Shown piece by piece: positions 27,297 through 37,900 of a DNA stretch of 40,169 bases (position 1 is the first letter of the stretch; each line of letters begins with the position of its first letter). The stretch spans positions 1-40,169 of the forward strand of contig WRGF01000212.1 in assembly GCA_009787345.1 (NCBI GenBank), read 5' to 3'. Below the pieces are notes generated by a model, which did not search any database, was not told the origin of the DNA, and saw only the letters and a program-made list of their open reading frames with translations. Made by a program: the position numbers and the translations under genes. This stretch comes from Turicibacter sp. (lineage in GTDB: Bacteria; Bacillota_I; Bacilli_A; MOL361; Turicibacteraceae).

Positions 27297-29462
27297 ATGT
27301 TTAAGATAAAACGCATTTTGCTGATGCTTGGGATTGGAATGCTTGCTTTGGTGGTTTATGGAGGGAAAGTGGGGAACATTCAGGCACAGGGGACTGCCGC
27401 TCCCGATATTTCCCGGGCAATCCATGTGGTGATGGATGATTCCTGGTCCATGGTGATGGGAGGCGGCGTGCTAATGCCATCCACTGATGGGAACGCTCTG
27501 ACCAGGTGGGCGCAGGCACGTTATGCGCTGATGACATTGGCGGGGATGCTTGGTGAACATGATGAGCTGAATATTTACTATTTGAACGAATGGGGGCAAA
27601 ATGGGAATCAGGAACGCATCCATATCAGTGGGGCCGACCCTTCCCAGCAACGGGTGGAAACGGTGCGAAACCATATTCCCCATAGCGGCGGGACGCCGGT
27701 TTATGCGTTGCGGGCGGCAGCGACGGATTTAAGGGAAGAGGAAGCCGACGAACTTTATTTGCTGATAATATCAGATGGGCAGTTTGACGCAGGGGACATT
27801 GCCCAATCCGAAGTGGATGCCATCAACGAGGCGGCGCCTGAGAACCAACGGACGATTTTCCTCGGGATTGGCGACGATGCCCCGGACATTGAAGGGGGAT
27901 TTTGGGTACCCGATGGCGGAAATGAAATTTTAGACCAGATTGTGACGCTTGGTAACCACATCTTTGGAAGGCTAGAGCTTCCCAGTGGGCATTCCCAAAA
28001 CAACTCCTTTGATACAGGAAGCGTCGCCATCGACCGGTTGATTGTTTTTGCCCAAGGGGAAGGGGTGCGCATCAACAGCCTTGAAAATAATGGGATTACC
28101 ATGAGGCCTGGGGTGACGACAAATTTGCCGACACCCCGCCCCGAGGAAGCCGCGCGCCATCTCGCCAATAGCCCAGGCGTAAATGATATTCGGACGGACA
28201 ATCAACTGGCAGGGGCAATCGCCGAATTTACAGGGATTAATGCAGGTCAAGTGATTTTGGATATAGAAAATGCTAGCGAAGTCAGTTTTTATTTTGAACC
28301 GGCTTTTGAGATTGGCCTCCAGCTGACCCATCTGGCTACGGGGGAAATCTTTAATTCCATGAGCCCGACTCCGCTAATTGCCGGGGAGTACCAAGTGGAA
28401 TTTGGGCCTATGGATTCGGAGGGCAACTTTATCCGTTCGCCCCTTTTGGGCAACGACCGTGAAGAACCCGAACTGTTGGAAAGCACCTTCTGGACGGCGG
28501 GCTGGTCGAAGGAGATGGTGGAAAATGGCAGCCGGGTAAACATCCCCTCAGGGCTTTTGCAGGTGCAAATCCGGCAGGCTTATTTGGACCGGTTTGAAAA
28601 GACGGTCAGCCTGCCAACCGATAGCGAAGGCTTTCAGATTTTTGAAGGGGCGCTGACCATCCAGCCACTGGGCAACCCGGCATTTGATGTGCGGGACCTT
28701 GCGCAGGGGCAGTCCTTTCAAGTCGCCATCACCAATCAGGATGGCACGGCGCTGACACGGGAAAACTGGGATAACCTGACTGCCTTGACCGTTTCCAGCC
28801 CTAAGGATATCCAGCTGGATATTGAAAAAACCGCTGAAGTGGGGATTGCTGAAATTACGGCATCCGCCTTTCATGGGAATATTTTCAGGACTGCCACCGA
28901 TGACATCCCTTATGAAGTCACCGCCCTGTTGACCAATCAGGAGGGGGAAGCCCGCTTTGGGACGATGGCGGAAACGTTCCACATCCAAGATACCCTGACG
29001 TTTTGGGAGCATTTTTGGCACTGGCTGCAAAACAACTGGTTGCTGGCACTACTAGGGATTTTAGTCCTGATTTGGTTGATTGCCAAGCTGCGCCAAAAGC
29101 GCTTGCCCAAAATAAAGCCGTCCCAGTCCAGTTTCTCCACCAACCTTTATGGGTCGGATAAAATCCAAATCAAATCCACCTACACCCCCCATAAGTGGAA
29201 AAACATGCTAAATGCTTTTGCCCCGCAAACGGCGGCTTATCGGCCATGGCCGGGTGGGAATACGTTCCAATTGGTAGCGACAGGAACCAACCGGTTATGG
29301 GTCAAAAATGGGAAAACCTTTTGCCGGGACAACACACGTTGGGAAGTCAACGGGCAGATGTGCCAGTTAAACGATAAAGACAAAAAATTCTACGTCAGCA
29401 AAAATGACCAGATCAAATACACAGATACGGTGAAAGAACGGATTTACATCAATACACTTTAG
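27297..29462 (+). CDS. cassette B: exported von Willebrand A protein with C-terminal anchor
   Basis: A 721-residue paralogue of the cassette A protein at 14656, from ATG 27297 after GTGGGG (an in-frame GTG lies 12 bases earlier). Signal peptide: FKIKRILLMLGIGMLALVV, probably cut near IQA-Q. The metal site is complete: DDSWS at 47-51, SGGTPV and ISDG. The middle region, single membrane segment (NNWLLALLGILVLIWLIAKL) and tail (KWKNMLNAFAPQ) line up with copy A from end to end. The tubulin-like gene follows after a 14-base gap. Strong similarity across the whole length shows that the cassette was duplicated as a unit; whether the two sense different ligands is unknown. Confidence 0.88.
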   Translation: MFKIKRILLMLGIGMLALVVYGGKVGNIQAQGTAAPDISRAIHVVMDDSWSMVMGGGVLMPSTDGNALTRWAQARYALMTLAGMLGEHDELNIYYLNEWGQNGNQERIHISGADPSQQRVETVRNHIPHSGGTPVYALRAAATDLREEEADELYLLIISDGQFDAGDIAQSEVDAINEAAPENQRTIFLGIGDDAPDIEGGFWVPDGGNEILDQIVTLGNHIFGRLELPSGHSQNNSFDTGSVAIDRLIVFAQGEGVRINSLENNGITMRPGVTTNLPTPRPEEAARHLANSPGVNDIRTDNQLAGAIAEFTGINAGQVILDIENASEVSFYFEPAFEIGLQLTHLATGEIFNSMSPTPLIAGEYQVEFGPMDSEGNFIRSPLLGNDREEPELLESTFWTAGWSKEMVENGSRVNIPSGLLQVQIRQAYLDRFEKTVSLPTDSEGFQIFEGALTIQPLGNPAFDVRDLAQGQSFQVAITNQDGTALTRENWDNLTALTVSSPKDIQLDIEKTAEVGIAEITASAFHGNIFRTATDDIPYEVTALLTNQEGEARFGTMAETFHIQDTLTFWEHFWHWLQNNWLLALLGILVLIWLIAKLRQKRLPKIKPSQSSFSTNLYGSDKIQIKSTYTPHKWKNMLNAFAPQTAAYRPWPGGNTFQLVATGTNRLWVKNGKTFCRDNTRWEVNGQMCQLNDKDKKFYVSKNDQIKYTDTVKERIYINTL

Positions 29463-29476
29463 AGGAGTGAGCCATT

Positions 29477-32400
29477 ATGTCAGTAGCACCAACCTTATTA
29501 GTCGGTCTCGGCGGGACAGGGTCCGATATTTTAAACCGGGTCAGCGCCTTGCTTAACGAAGGGCAAAAACAAAAAGTTTCCATTTGCGTCTTGGATACGG
29601 ATGTGAACGAACTTTCCGACATCAAAAACCGCAACCCAAAAATCCAGACCATCCAGACCTCAGCCAATTCAACGGTGGGGGAGTACCTTTCTTTAGACCG
29701 CAGTGCCCTTGACGAATGGTTCCCGGTCAACCAGATTTTAAACCGAAAAACCCTCACAGAAGGTGCCGGGCAAGTCCGTGCCATTTCAAGGTTGGCATTC
29801 GATGCAGTCCTTCGAAACGATGGGATGGAGCCTTTGCATAAAGCCGTGGACGAGTTGTTCAAGCTTGAAAGTTCCGGCAAGCAGCAGGCCCTTCGGGTCG
29901 TCATCGTTTCTTCATTGGCAGGTGGGACCGGGTCGGGGATTATCCTGCCTACCGCCATGTACATTAAAAAATATTTGAAATCCAGGTTTCCCCAACTTAG
30001 CAGCATTACCCGGGGGTTCTTTATTTTGCCGGAAGTATTCTTCGATGTCATCAAGGGCAAAGCGGAGCGGGACAATTTGCGGGTGAATGCCTATGCGACT
30101 CTTCGTGAGCTGGATGCGTTCCTCATGAAAGGGGACGGGTCTTTGGCTTCCAAGTATGAAGAAAGCGTGCGGCTGAAGTTCCCGAAATCAAACTCCAATG
30201 ATTATGAGGAAGTCAATGAGATGCCTTATGATTATTGCTTCTTATTTGATTCCATCAACATCGACGGAAAAACCATGTCCTCTTTTAACCAGTACAAGGA
30301 ACATGCCGCCAACTGCATTTATGCCCAAAGCATCGGGCCGATGAATAAGCGTTCCAACTCATCCGAGGATAATACCATCCGGGAAATTGCCAAACAGGGC
30401 GGGCGCAACCGTTATGCGGCAGCAGGCTCCGCCGTCTTAAAGTACCCATGGGAAGATGTGCGGGACTTTATTGCCCTGAAATGGGCACAGGAAAACATCT
30501 CCAGCCAGTGGCTGCGCTTTGACCATGAAATCATGGAAAAACGAAAGGCCAATGCCGAGCTTCGTTCCAAAGGGCATTACATCAAGGACATGGACCGGGG
30601 GAAAGCCTACATTGATTCCGTCGAGAGCCAAAAAGCCTCGGGCATCCACTTCGCCGGGTTCGTTTCCGGGCAGATGGATAAGCGGGACGACCAAGGGGAA
30701 AAAATCGGGACGAAAGACCAGGACTATTTGATGGCCTTGCAGCAATTCGTTTCCCGCCACACGGCTGATGACATCAGCGGCACCGATAAGCTTCGCATGG
30801 AACTTGAAAACCTAAGTAGCGAATCAGAAGGCAGTGACTATGCCGACATGTTTGAACGCCTGGAGCAAAATTACAAGAAAATGAAAATCCGGGCCGAGGA
30901 ATCAGGGAAAAGCAAAGCTTATTCGCTGTTTAATTCCGACCATAACGGGCTATTGGTGGAACGTCAACCCCAGCATTTTGAAACGTATTTGCGGACGACC
31001 GATGGCAAGTTCATGCATCCCAATAGCATCCGCTACATGATTTATAAAACAAAGGAACTCCTGGATGGAAAGTGCCAACAGCTGCAAACCGAAATCGACA
31101 GCCTGACCCAAACCCTTGATAGGCAGCGGACGGCCTTGTTCCAAGACTTTGTGGATGTGAGAAGAAGCGGCGATTTGGACGCAAGCCCGGATTTGCTACG
31201 AAGCGACACGTTCAAGCATAAAGGGTTTTTCGGGCGCAAAAACCGCCAAAAACTGGAGGAACTAAAGGAATCCTACCGCCAGAAATATTTGTACTGGACA
31301 GATGACCTTGCCCAAAAACTGGTCATGCTACCGGTCATTCTGGAAGCCATTGATTATTTGGATAAAATCGCAAGTTCCTTCGAAAACTTCTTTACCCGTT
31401 TTGAGAATGATGTGCAAAAGCTGGATTATCAGTCCTATGACATCAAGACCCGCTACAACAATGTCAAAGGGGCAGCCACCCATTATGTGTGCGCCAACCA
31501 AAAGTGTATCGAGAAAATCTATGAGGACACACCATATATGGGTTCTCATTTCGAGCTGGACACGGAACTGGTCACAGAAATCTATGGCCAGGTGCGGGAG
31601 TATGCCCTCCTCAATGAAAAAGAGCGGAATGAGGACTTCTTCGACCGATTATTCGATCGGGGCATCTTAGGCTACTTTAAAAAGCAAGTGATGCAGCAGC
31701 ATGGTTCCAAAGTAAAAATGGACATCATCGACGCCTTGAAAAAAGAAGTGGAGCTCACGGAAAACGAACGGAGCCAAGATCAGCAGTTTTTATATGCTAA
31801 AACCATCATCGATGGGGCAAAGGAGTTGGCCAAGCCGTTTTTGGAATTGCCGAGGTTTGAATCCACCCAGCCCATCGTGGCCTGCACCTACAATATTGCA
31901 TTGGAAAAAAGCAACGACCCTCAGCGAACGGCCTTCATCAACCAGGAGCTCAACGATTACGGGGCGGTGCCGACGGAGTCAGAAGTGGACGAGCACACCA
32001 TCCTGTTTTACCAGGCGCTTTATTCCATCAAGGCAAGTTCTTTATCAAAGTTTGCCCCGGCAGTGAAAACCACCACCAGCGAACATCAGGACGGTGCTTA
32101 TAGCCGTGCTTACTGGGAACTGGTCCATCAGCTGAAGCCCGGAAAAGGCAACAAACCGATTATTACCCCGCATATCCACAGGGAGTGGCATTTGATGAAC
32201 CGGATGCCGGACATTGATGAAACAGCACAAGCCAAAGCCCAGACACGGCTTTATAAAGCGGTATTCCGTGGGTTGATGGAGAAAAAAATCGAGTTCATCC
32301 CGCTGAACGATGGCATGAACATTTACCGTTATTCCGGCAGCCGCCCGGTGGAACTGAAAGTTTCCAACAACACCCCTTGCGACCATTTTTACGAGGTGTT

Positions 32401-32983
32401 CGATGCGTTCCAGCTGAACCAGGACCTGATCAGCAACACCATGGACGCTGTGGAGGACGATTTCAGCCGCGCCAAATTTGCGGATAAGGACTTTGCCTTC
32501 AAGCAAACACCATTGTTTAAAGGGATTGCCGCCTTCCGCTTATCGGAACTGGATGTGGTTTATAAAGCCCAGCCGTATCTTTACCAAGAAAATGGGGCGG
32601 TTGTCAATTCCATCTTTGACATCCCCATGTTTTACCGGGTTTCCGGGCGCAACTTGGTGGAGCCCGAGGAGGGCATTGAAATCCTAAATGCCATTTTGGA
32701 AGAAACTTACCGGGTGGTGGAGGAAAGCGAACCTGCGGAGTATGTGGACCAGGTTTATGCCGAGTTTTTGTCCGGCCAATTCTGGATTTTCGAGCAAAAC
32801 ATCCAAAAGTATTATTTGGACCACTTGCAAGAACCATGGGTGGACAGCTATTTGGATACCGTCCTTCACACCATTGTTGAAAAACTGAAGGAAGTCCAGG
32901 GAAGCGTCGCCGAAACCATGCGAAAACATGTCCACGCCCAATTGACCGACCTGAAACATACGGCATTGGAGCGTCGGAAGTAA
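29477..32983 (+). CDS. cassette B: intact tubulin/FtsZ-superfamily protein (Tubulin_2 type)
   Basis: A 1168-residue uninterrupted protein, ATG 29477 after GAGGAGTGA. The N-terminus (PTLLVGLGGTGSDILNRVSA) and the GGTGSG loop at about 149-154 are the nucleotide-binding signatures of the superfamily. A conserved block QTSANSTVGEYLSLDRSALD and later HAANCIYAQSIGPMNKRSNS are shared with copy A. After the ~400-residue GTPase-like region comes a long helical part with a paired cysteine motif (CANQKC) and a basic end (ALERRK). Such proteins far exceed FtsZ (about 380) and tubulin (about 450) in length. Whether it polymerises is unknown. It is very likely a nucleotide-dependent switch or filament acting at the membrane with its three cassette partners. 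Confidence 0.88.
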   Translation: MSVAPTLLVGLGGTGSDILNRVSALLNEGQKQKVSICVLDTDVNELSDIKNRNPKIQTIQTSANSTVGEYLSLDRSALDEWFPVNQILNRKTLTEGAGQVRAISRLAFDAVLRNDGMEPLHKAVDELFKLESSGKQQALRVVIVSSLAGGTGSGIILPTAMYIKKYLKSRFPQLSSITRGFFILPEVFFDVIKGKAERDNLRVNAYATLRELDAFLMKGDGSLASKYEESVRLKFPKSNSNDYEEVNEMPYDYCFLFDSINIDGKTMSSFNQYKEHAANCIYAQSIGPMNKRSNSSEDNTIREIAKQGGRNRYAAAGSAVLKYPWEDVRDFIALKWAQENISSQWLRFDHEIMEKRKANAELRSKGHYIKDMDRGKAYIDSVESQKASGIHFAGFVSGQMDKRDDQGEKIGTKDQDYLMALQQFVSRHTADDISGTDKLRMELENLSSESEGSDYADMFERLEQNYKKMKIRAEESGKSKAYSLFNSDHNGLLVERQPQHFETYLRTTDGKFMHPNSIRYMIYKTKELLDGKCQQLQTEIDSLTQTLDRQRTALFQDFVDVRRSGDLDASPDLLRSDTFKHKGFFGRKNRQKLEELKESYRQKYLYWTDDLAQKLVMLPVILEAIDYLDKIASSFENFFTRFENDVQKLDYQSYDIKTRYNNVKGAATHYVCANQKCIEKIYEDTPYMGSHFELDTELVTEIYGQVREYALLNEKERNEDFFDRLFDRGILGYFKKQVMQQHGSKVKMDIIDALKKEVELTENERSQDQQFLYAKTIIDGAKELAKPFLELPRFESTQPIVACTYNIALEKSNDPQRTAFINQELNDYGAVPTESEVDEHTILFYQALYSIKASSLSKFAPAVKTTTSEHQDGAYSRAYWELVHQLKPGKGNKPIITPHIHREWHLMNRMPDIDETAQAKAQTRLYKAVFRGLMEKKIEFIPLNDGMNIYRYSGSRPVELKVSNNTPCDHFYEVFDAFQLNQDLISNTMDAVEDDFSRAKFADKDFAFKQTPLFKGIAAFRLSELDVVYKAQPYLYQENGAVVNSIFDIPMFYRVSGRNLVEPEEGIEILNAILEETYRVVEESEPAEYVDQVYAEFLSGQFWIFEQNIQKYYLDHLQEPWVDSYLDTVLHTIVEKLKEVQGSVAETMRKHVHAQLTDLKHTALERRK

Positions 32984-33010
32984 CATCACTTAAACAAACA
33001 GGGGGTAGCC

Positions 33011-34972
33011 ATGCACACCGTTTTATTGTTAAACATTGAAGCACAAAAATTGTATGACGCAAATGCCTTCCTGTTTGCCCCTTTTGCAAAAGGCATCAGC
33101 ATTTGCCGGGTGGATGAAACATCGGAAAACCCTGATGGGATGTTTCCGGGGCTCATGGACCAAGTCAATGGGAAAGGTCCCTGGCGGGCATTTGTCTTTG
33201 CCACGGAAGCCTTGCCAGCTGTTGCCCAAAAAGTTGAAGGGGATAACCCCTTTGATTTTGCGAAAGGGGAACCCTTTTCCCCAAGCAGCGAAAGCCCAGA
33301 GCCTTTCATCCGCATGACCCATTATTTAGGCGGTTTCCCCGCGAAGAACACTTATGACTTCGAGGAGTATTACTATTATGTGGACCGTGAAGGCGTGCGG
33401 GTCATCGGCGATGAAAGCGACCCGGTTTTTCGGGCGGAGGCCCTGGAAGTCGGGGTGCCCATCCAAAAAAGCTATGAAAAAAGGCAATTGGAATCTGTTG
33501 GCGGGCTCAGGGAATTGATTAATAAATACGATGCCTTAGCCAATAAGCCAGCGGAAATCTACTTGGTCAAATTAAGGGTGGCGGGAGCAGGGAACGGCCT
33601 GGTTTTACCAGAAGTCCCTGATACGGTCGCAAGTCCCCTCAAACCAACTTTTGTGGGGAGCAACCATTATCCGCGAAAATGCCGTTTCCTTGTTTTTGAT
33701 TTGCACCGTTTGAATGCTCTTAACGAGGGTTCACAAATGTTCCAGTTTTGGATGAGCCTGTTGACATTGGCCAGCAACGATTTCAATCCCAGTTTGTTTT
33801 CCACCGATGCCCTTTACCGGTTCAAATGCCAGTTGGACCCAAAACAACTGCAAGAAATGTTTGCTGACAAGCTATCCATCAACCAAGGGGTGGCAGCCCA
33901 GGCCAGGCAATTTTTGAAGCGTCCCCAACTCGTGTCTGATGAATATGGGGAAGAACGGATCCCATGGGAGCGGGTGACCATTTCTTATGACCGGTTGGAC
34001 CAAAAACTGAGCCGGGTCGATGTGCAGCAATATGGCTGGGCCAAGGAAATCCCAGCCTTAGATGTAAGGGTGCTGGAAGGCCAGGTGGAGCATTCCATCA
34101 AGGAACTGAAACACCAACTGAAAGAACCCCGGCGAAAAATTGCCAACATGGCTAAAATCACCCGGCAACGGAAGGAAGAACTGTTGAAATCAGAAACGCT
34201 CCTAGACGAAGCCCAGGCAGTGGATTTACAGGAAGGAATGGATTCCCTTAAGGAAAGCCTGTTGGGGGAAATCGCCATCCGCTACTTGTATGACAACAGC
34301 TTTACCCAAGAACTGGTTGGGAAAAAGGATGCCATCAAGTCCCAGATGTCCAAAAGGACGTTTTCCACCCATCACCACTATTTGACCGGTTTTATAATGG
34401 CAACGGTGCTGATTTCCTTTTTGATTATCTTCCTGCACACGGAACACGCAGGCGACATGGTTTTGGGACTATTAACAGTGGTGGGGACTTGTATTTTCTC
34501 CCTGCTGGCGGTGGCACTTTATCACCGGAAAATGACCCGGCGCTTGGTGAATGGCTATAATGGGGATATATCGGCGATTTACGCCAGGGTTTCCTCTGAA
34601 ACCAGTCAAATCAAGGAAAGGTTGGAGCAGGTCCTCAATTACCAGCATTATCAGCATTTGGTCCAGTACCGGCAGTCCTCCCACAACATTGCAAAGCTGG
34701 AGGATTTTAACTTGAGGCAGTATGTAGCGAAATTGGATGCTTTTAACGAACAGCTTCGGGACTTGGGACGGGAAATGAATCTGGAGCTTGCCACCCATGC
34801 GGCCTATGATAATGCCATTTATTTTGACCCGGACGCGTCAGAGCAGTCCGATGGGGTCTTTTATTTCAAGCCCAATGGGGTCACAAAAATCCACATGCCC
34901 AACCAGGCGATGGCTTGGACGATTCCTTATGACGGGATTATTGGGATGGAAATAGAGAAGGAGGGGCCGTAG
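33011..34972 (+). CDS. cassette B: two-pass membrane protein of unknown family
   Basis: A 653-residue paralogue of the protein at 20346. ATG 33011 follows GGGGG. Shared landmarks are the start HTVLLLNIEAQKLY, FPGLMDQVNGKGPWRAFVF, the LGGFPAKNTYDFEEYYYY block, EPRRK in the helical region, two central membrane segments (HYLTGFIMATVLISFLIIFL and a second from VLGLLTVVGT), and the end MPNQ....IPYDGIIGM. It has diverged more from copy A than the tubulin-like proteins have. Only two bases separate its stop from the GTG of the next gene. The function is not known. Confidence 0.85.
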   Translation: MHTVLLLNIEAQKLYDANAFLFAPFAKGISICRVDETSENPDGMFPGLMDQVNGKGPWRAFVFATEALPAVAQKVEGDNPFDFAKGEPFSPSSESPEPFIRMTHYLGGFPAKNTYDFEEYYYYVDREGVRVIGDESDPVFRAEALEVGVPIQKSYEKRQLESVGGLRELINKYDALANKPAEIYLVKLRVAGAGNGLVLPEVPDTVASPLKPTFVGSNHYPRKCRFLVFDLHRLNALNEGSQMFQFWMSLLTLASNDFNPSLFSTDALYRFKCQLDPKQLQEMFADKLSINQGVAAQARQFLKRPQLVSDEYGEERIPWERVTISYDRLDQKLSRVDVQQYGWAKEIPALDVRVLEGQVEHSIKELKHQLKEPRRKIANMAKITRQRKEELLKSETLLDEAQAVDLQEGMDSLKESLLGEIAIRYLYDNSFTQELVGKKDAIKSQMSKRTFSTHHHYLTGFIMATVLISFLIIFLHTEHAGDMVLGLLTVVGTCIFSLLAVALYHRKMTRRLVNGYNGDISAIYARVSSETSQIKERLEQVLNYQHYQHLVQYRQSSHNIAKLEDFNLRQYVAKLDAFNEQLRDLGREMNLELATHAAYDNAIYFDPDASEQSDGVFYFKPNGVTKIHMPNQAMAWTIPYDGIIGMEIEKEGP

Positions 34973-34974
34973 CC

Positions 34975-37900
34975 GTGCAAGAGCAATCCATACAACGCCA
35001 ACTGATGATTTTCCTTGTCATCTTCATCTTGTTTTGCCTGTCGGTGATGGCCATTTGGTCGTTGAACCATGAAAAAAGCCAGCGCTACAAACAGCACCGC
35101 TTCCTCCACCCCACCTTTTTGTTCATTTTTGGGTTTTCTGCCCTGTACAGCCGTATCTTCACTGCCCTAATGGAAAATGCCCAACAGCTTTTGGACTTGC
35201 CGCCCGGTCATGACCTGAACTTTTACCTGACCATCTTTTTGGCATTCGCGCCCTATTTATTGTTCATCGGCATGAAGCTGGTCTACCTGCGCCCGAAAAA
35301 TCCCATCAAAGGCTTCCTTGCCTTCACCTTTACCTCCCTTTTAATGGCGGGATTATTGGTTTTCCCCCTGCTTAATATGTTCCGAAACATCCCGGCAACT
35401 GCTGGCAATCCCTACTTATTTACCGGTCTGAGCCTGCTCGCTTCCCTGTTTTTATTCTTGCTGACGGTCATCTTCGGCAAATCCCATCAAGGGAGCTATC
35501 CCGCAGGCTACAAAAACTTTATTTTAGACCGTTTTTACGAGCCTTGGGAAAATGCTGATGAGCCGGGTATTTGGAACTATTACTTGAAGGAACCCTTTGG
35601 CGAGTTCGGGAATATCCTTCTGGACCCGCTCCCTTATGGCAATTTGGGCGGCCTTGAAAATGCCATCTACTGGTTGGTCAAACCGTACCGCCTGTTGACC
35701 ATTGCCTTCGGGGTGCTCATTGCCTACACCATCGCCTTTGACAACATGGATTTCATCCGCTTCCACATGTTTTCCTTTATCGCCGTCCTGTCCATCGGGG
35801 AAGTTTATGGCTTTTTAAGCGGTGACACCGTGCCTGTGGATGATGGGGTGAAAAACGATGCTGAAGCCATCCTTGATTTTGAAAAATTTCATGAAGGGCT
35901 ATCCGATAAATTTAAGGAGTACACCTTCCATGAAGCCATTCAAATGGAGGGGACGGGGGAGCATGAATCCAAAGACGTTGAAGTATTTTTGCAGGGGTTA
36001 AGGGAAAGCGAGCCGATTTTGGCCAATTATTTCAGCCAGCTGGGGGAGTTTGACTTGGGGTATGCCAAAATGAGCCGCAAAATCTATGGCGGGCAGAGCA
36101 CCCTCGTCTTGAACCCGTTCTTTCGGGATTTGAGCCCTTACCTCCTGTTGCCCCTGACCAAGCAACTTTTGGATTCCAAGAACGTGTTGGTTATCGGCGG
36201 GCGGGCTTCCCAAGACGAGGCCCTCAATGAATGGCTTCGGGAATTGGTGTGGAAAATCATGGGGACCGACCAGTATTTTGAAACGGGGTTTTTGGAGGAG
36301 AACCAGGAGCGAAAGCCCCACATCGGGATTTTACGGGCCAATGACATCCATGATTTCAACCTGGTTTCCAGGCAACGGGAGTTTTTGTCCAAGGTGGAAT
36401 TTATCCTCATGGTGGAACCGTCCCGCCAAGTGACCACAAACCAGGTGCCACTTAATATTATCGCCGGATACTGCTCCCCCAAAAAAACCGTCCTTGCCAT
36501 GGACCGCCCGGTGGATGGGCTGTTGGATAATTTAAGCCACACCATGGCTGTGCGCCTGCAAGAAGTGAGCGCCCTTCAGCAAACCACCGAGCCCAAAACC
36601 TTCATCCATATTTTTGATGGGAATGCCAAGGACATGCACCAACAGATTTTGCCCCATATTTCCCGGTATTTGGGAAGCGGGACCGCTGTTTTCTCCATGG
36701 CCCAGAAATTCAGCTTGGGGAAGGTGGACTGGGTCAGCGACAAGAATTTCCCGGTGGTGGACATGAAATGGATTGCCGGGCAGTATTATAAAAACATCGC
36801 CAAGTATGCCGGAAAGCCCCAATCCCAGTTCCTGGTGGAAAACCAGTTGCAGCCGGACACCGCCCTTTGGGACCTGGCCTGCGAGGAAAACCGGGTGCTG
36901 GTCATCGAGGACGAGTTCAATAATATGTTCGACCTAGTGGGGCTTTTCAGTACCCGCGCCCAAAACCTGTGCAGCCTTAACGTCATCAGCGGCAATTACC
37001 TCATGCGGGATTACATGCTGAAAAACAGCCAGGTATTTTATGGCGACAAAAAGGCCATCCCGACGCTGATCAACGACTTTGTGTATTCCCGAAGGAACCT
37101 GTTGTTCAAGCTGATGATGCAACTGTCCGCCGGGAAGGTGAGGGAGTCCAACATCAAGCAGGATTTGGAAGCCCTTGGCGGGGAATCCCATGATGCCATC
37201 GAAACGCTTTATGCCCTTGCAAGGGATTACCTCCCTGCTAACGACACCCTGGAATTTCAGCGGGAATACTTGGATGAAATCAATCTGAAACAGCACCGCT
37301 ATGAAAAAATAGGGTACATTGTAATGCCCCTTCCTAGCCAACAGGGAGAAATCAAGCAGCCCTTCACGAAAAAATTCTCCCTGTCGTATTTGATTGTGGA
37401 GGACATGGCCCATGGGGTGGATTACGTTGGCTCCATGCTTTATAACCAGGTGTACCAGCAGATGCTGCCGACCCAGTTCATCACGTATTCCGGGAAATAT
37501 TATCAGGTGGACCAGGTGAACCGGGACTTGAATGTGATGTTGAAACGAAGCAGCGAGTACATCAACCAGCGGCTTTATTACCGTCAGGCGAGGGAGTATT
37601 TCGTCGGGGAATTGGCCGATAGCCAGCAACGGACGTTGGGTGACCTGAAGATTTCCATCGCCACCGCATCTGAGGTCAAGGTCAGGACGAAGGGCTACTA
37701 TCAGCTGAAGGACTTGGGCGACATGGCTTCGAGTCTGTTTGTCCAGTTGGGCTCCGAACCAGAAGTGCCATTGGCAGAAGTTTCGGAAGCCGGGTTGCCC
37801 GCAGCAGATGGGCGGGTGCCTGATAGGGTTTACCTCCACAAAGAAATCCTGCGCCTGGAATTTCCCGGCATGAAGGATGAACTCCGCTCCCTGTTCGTGG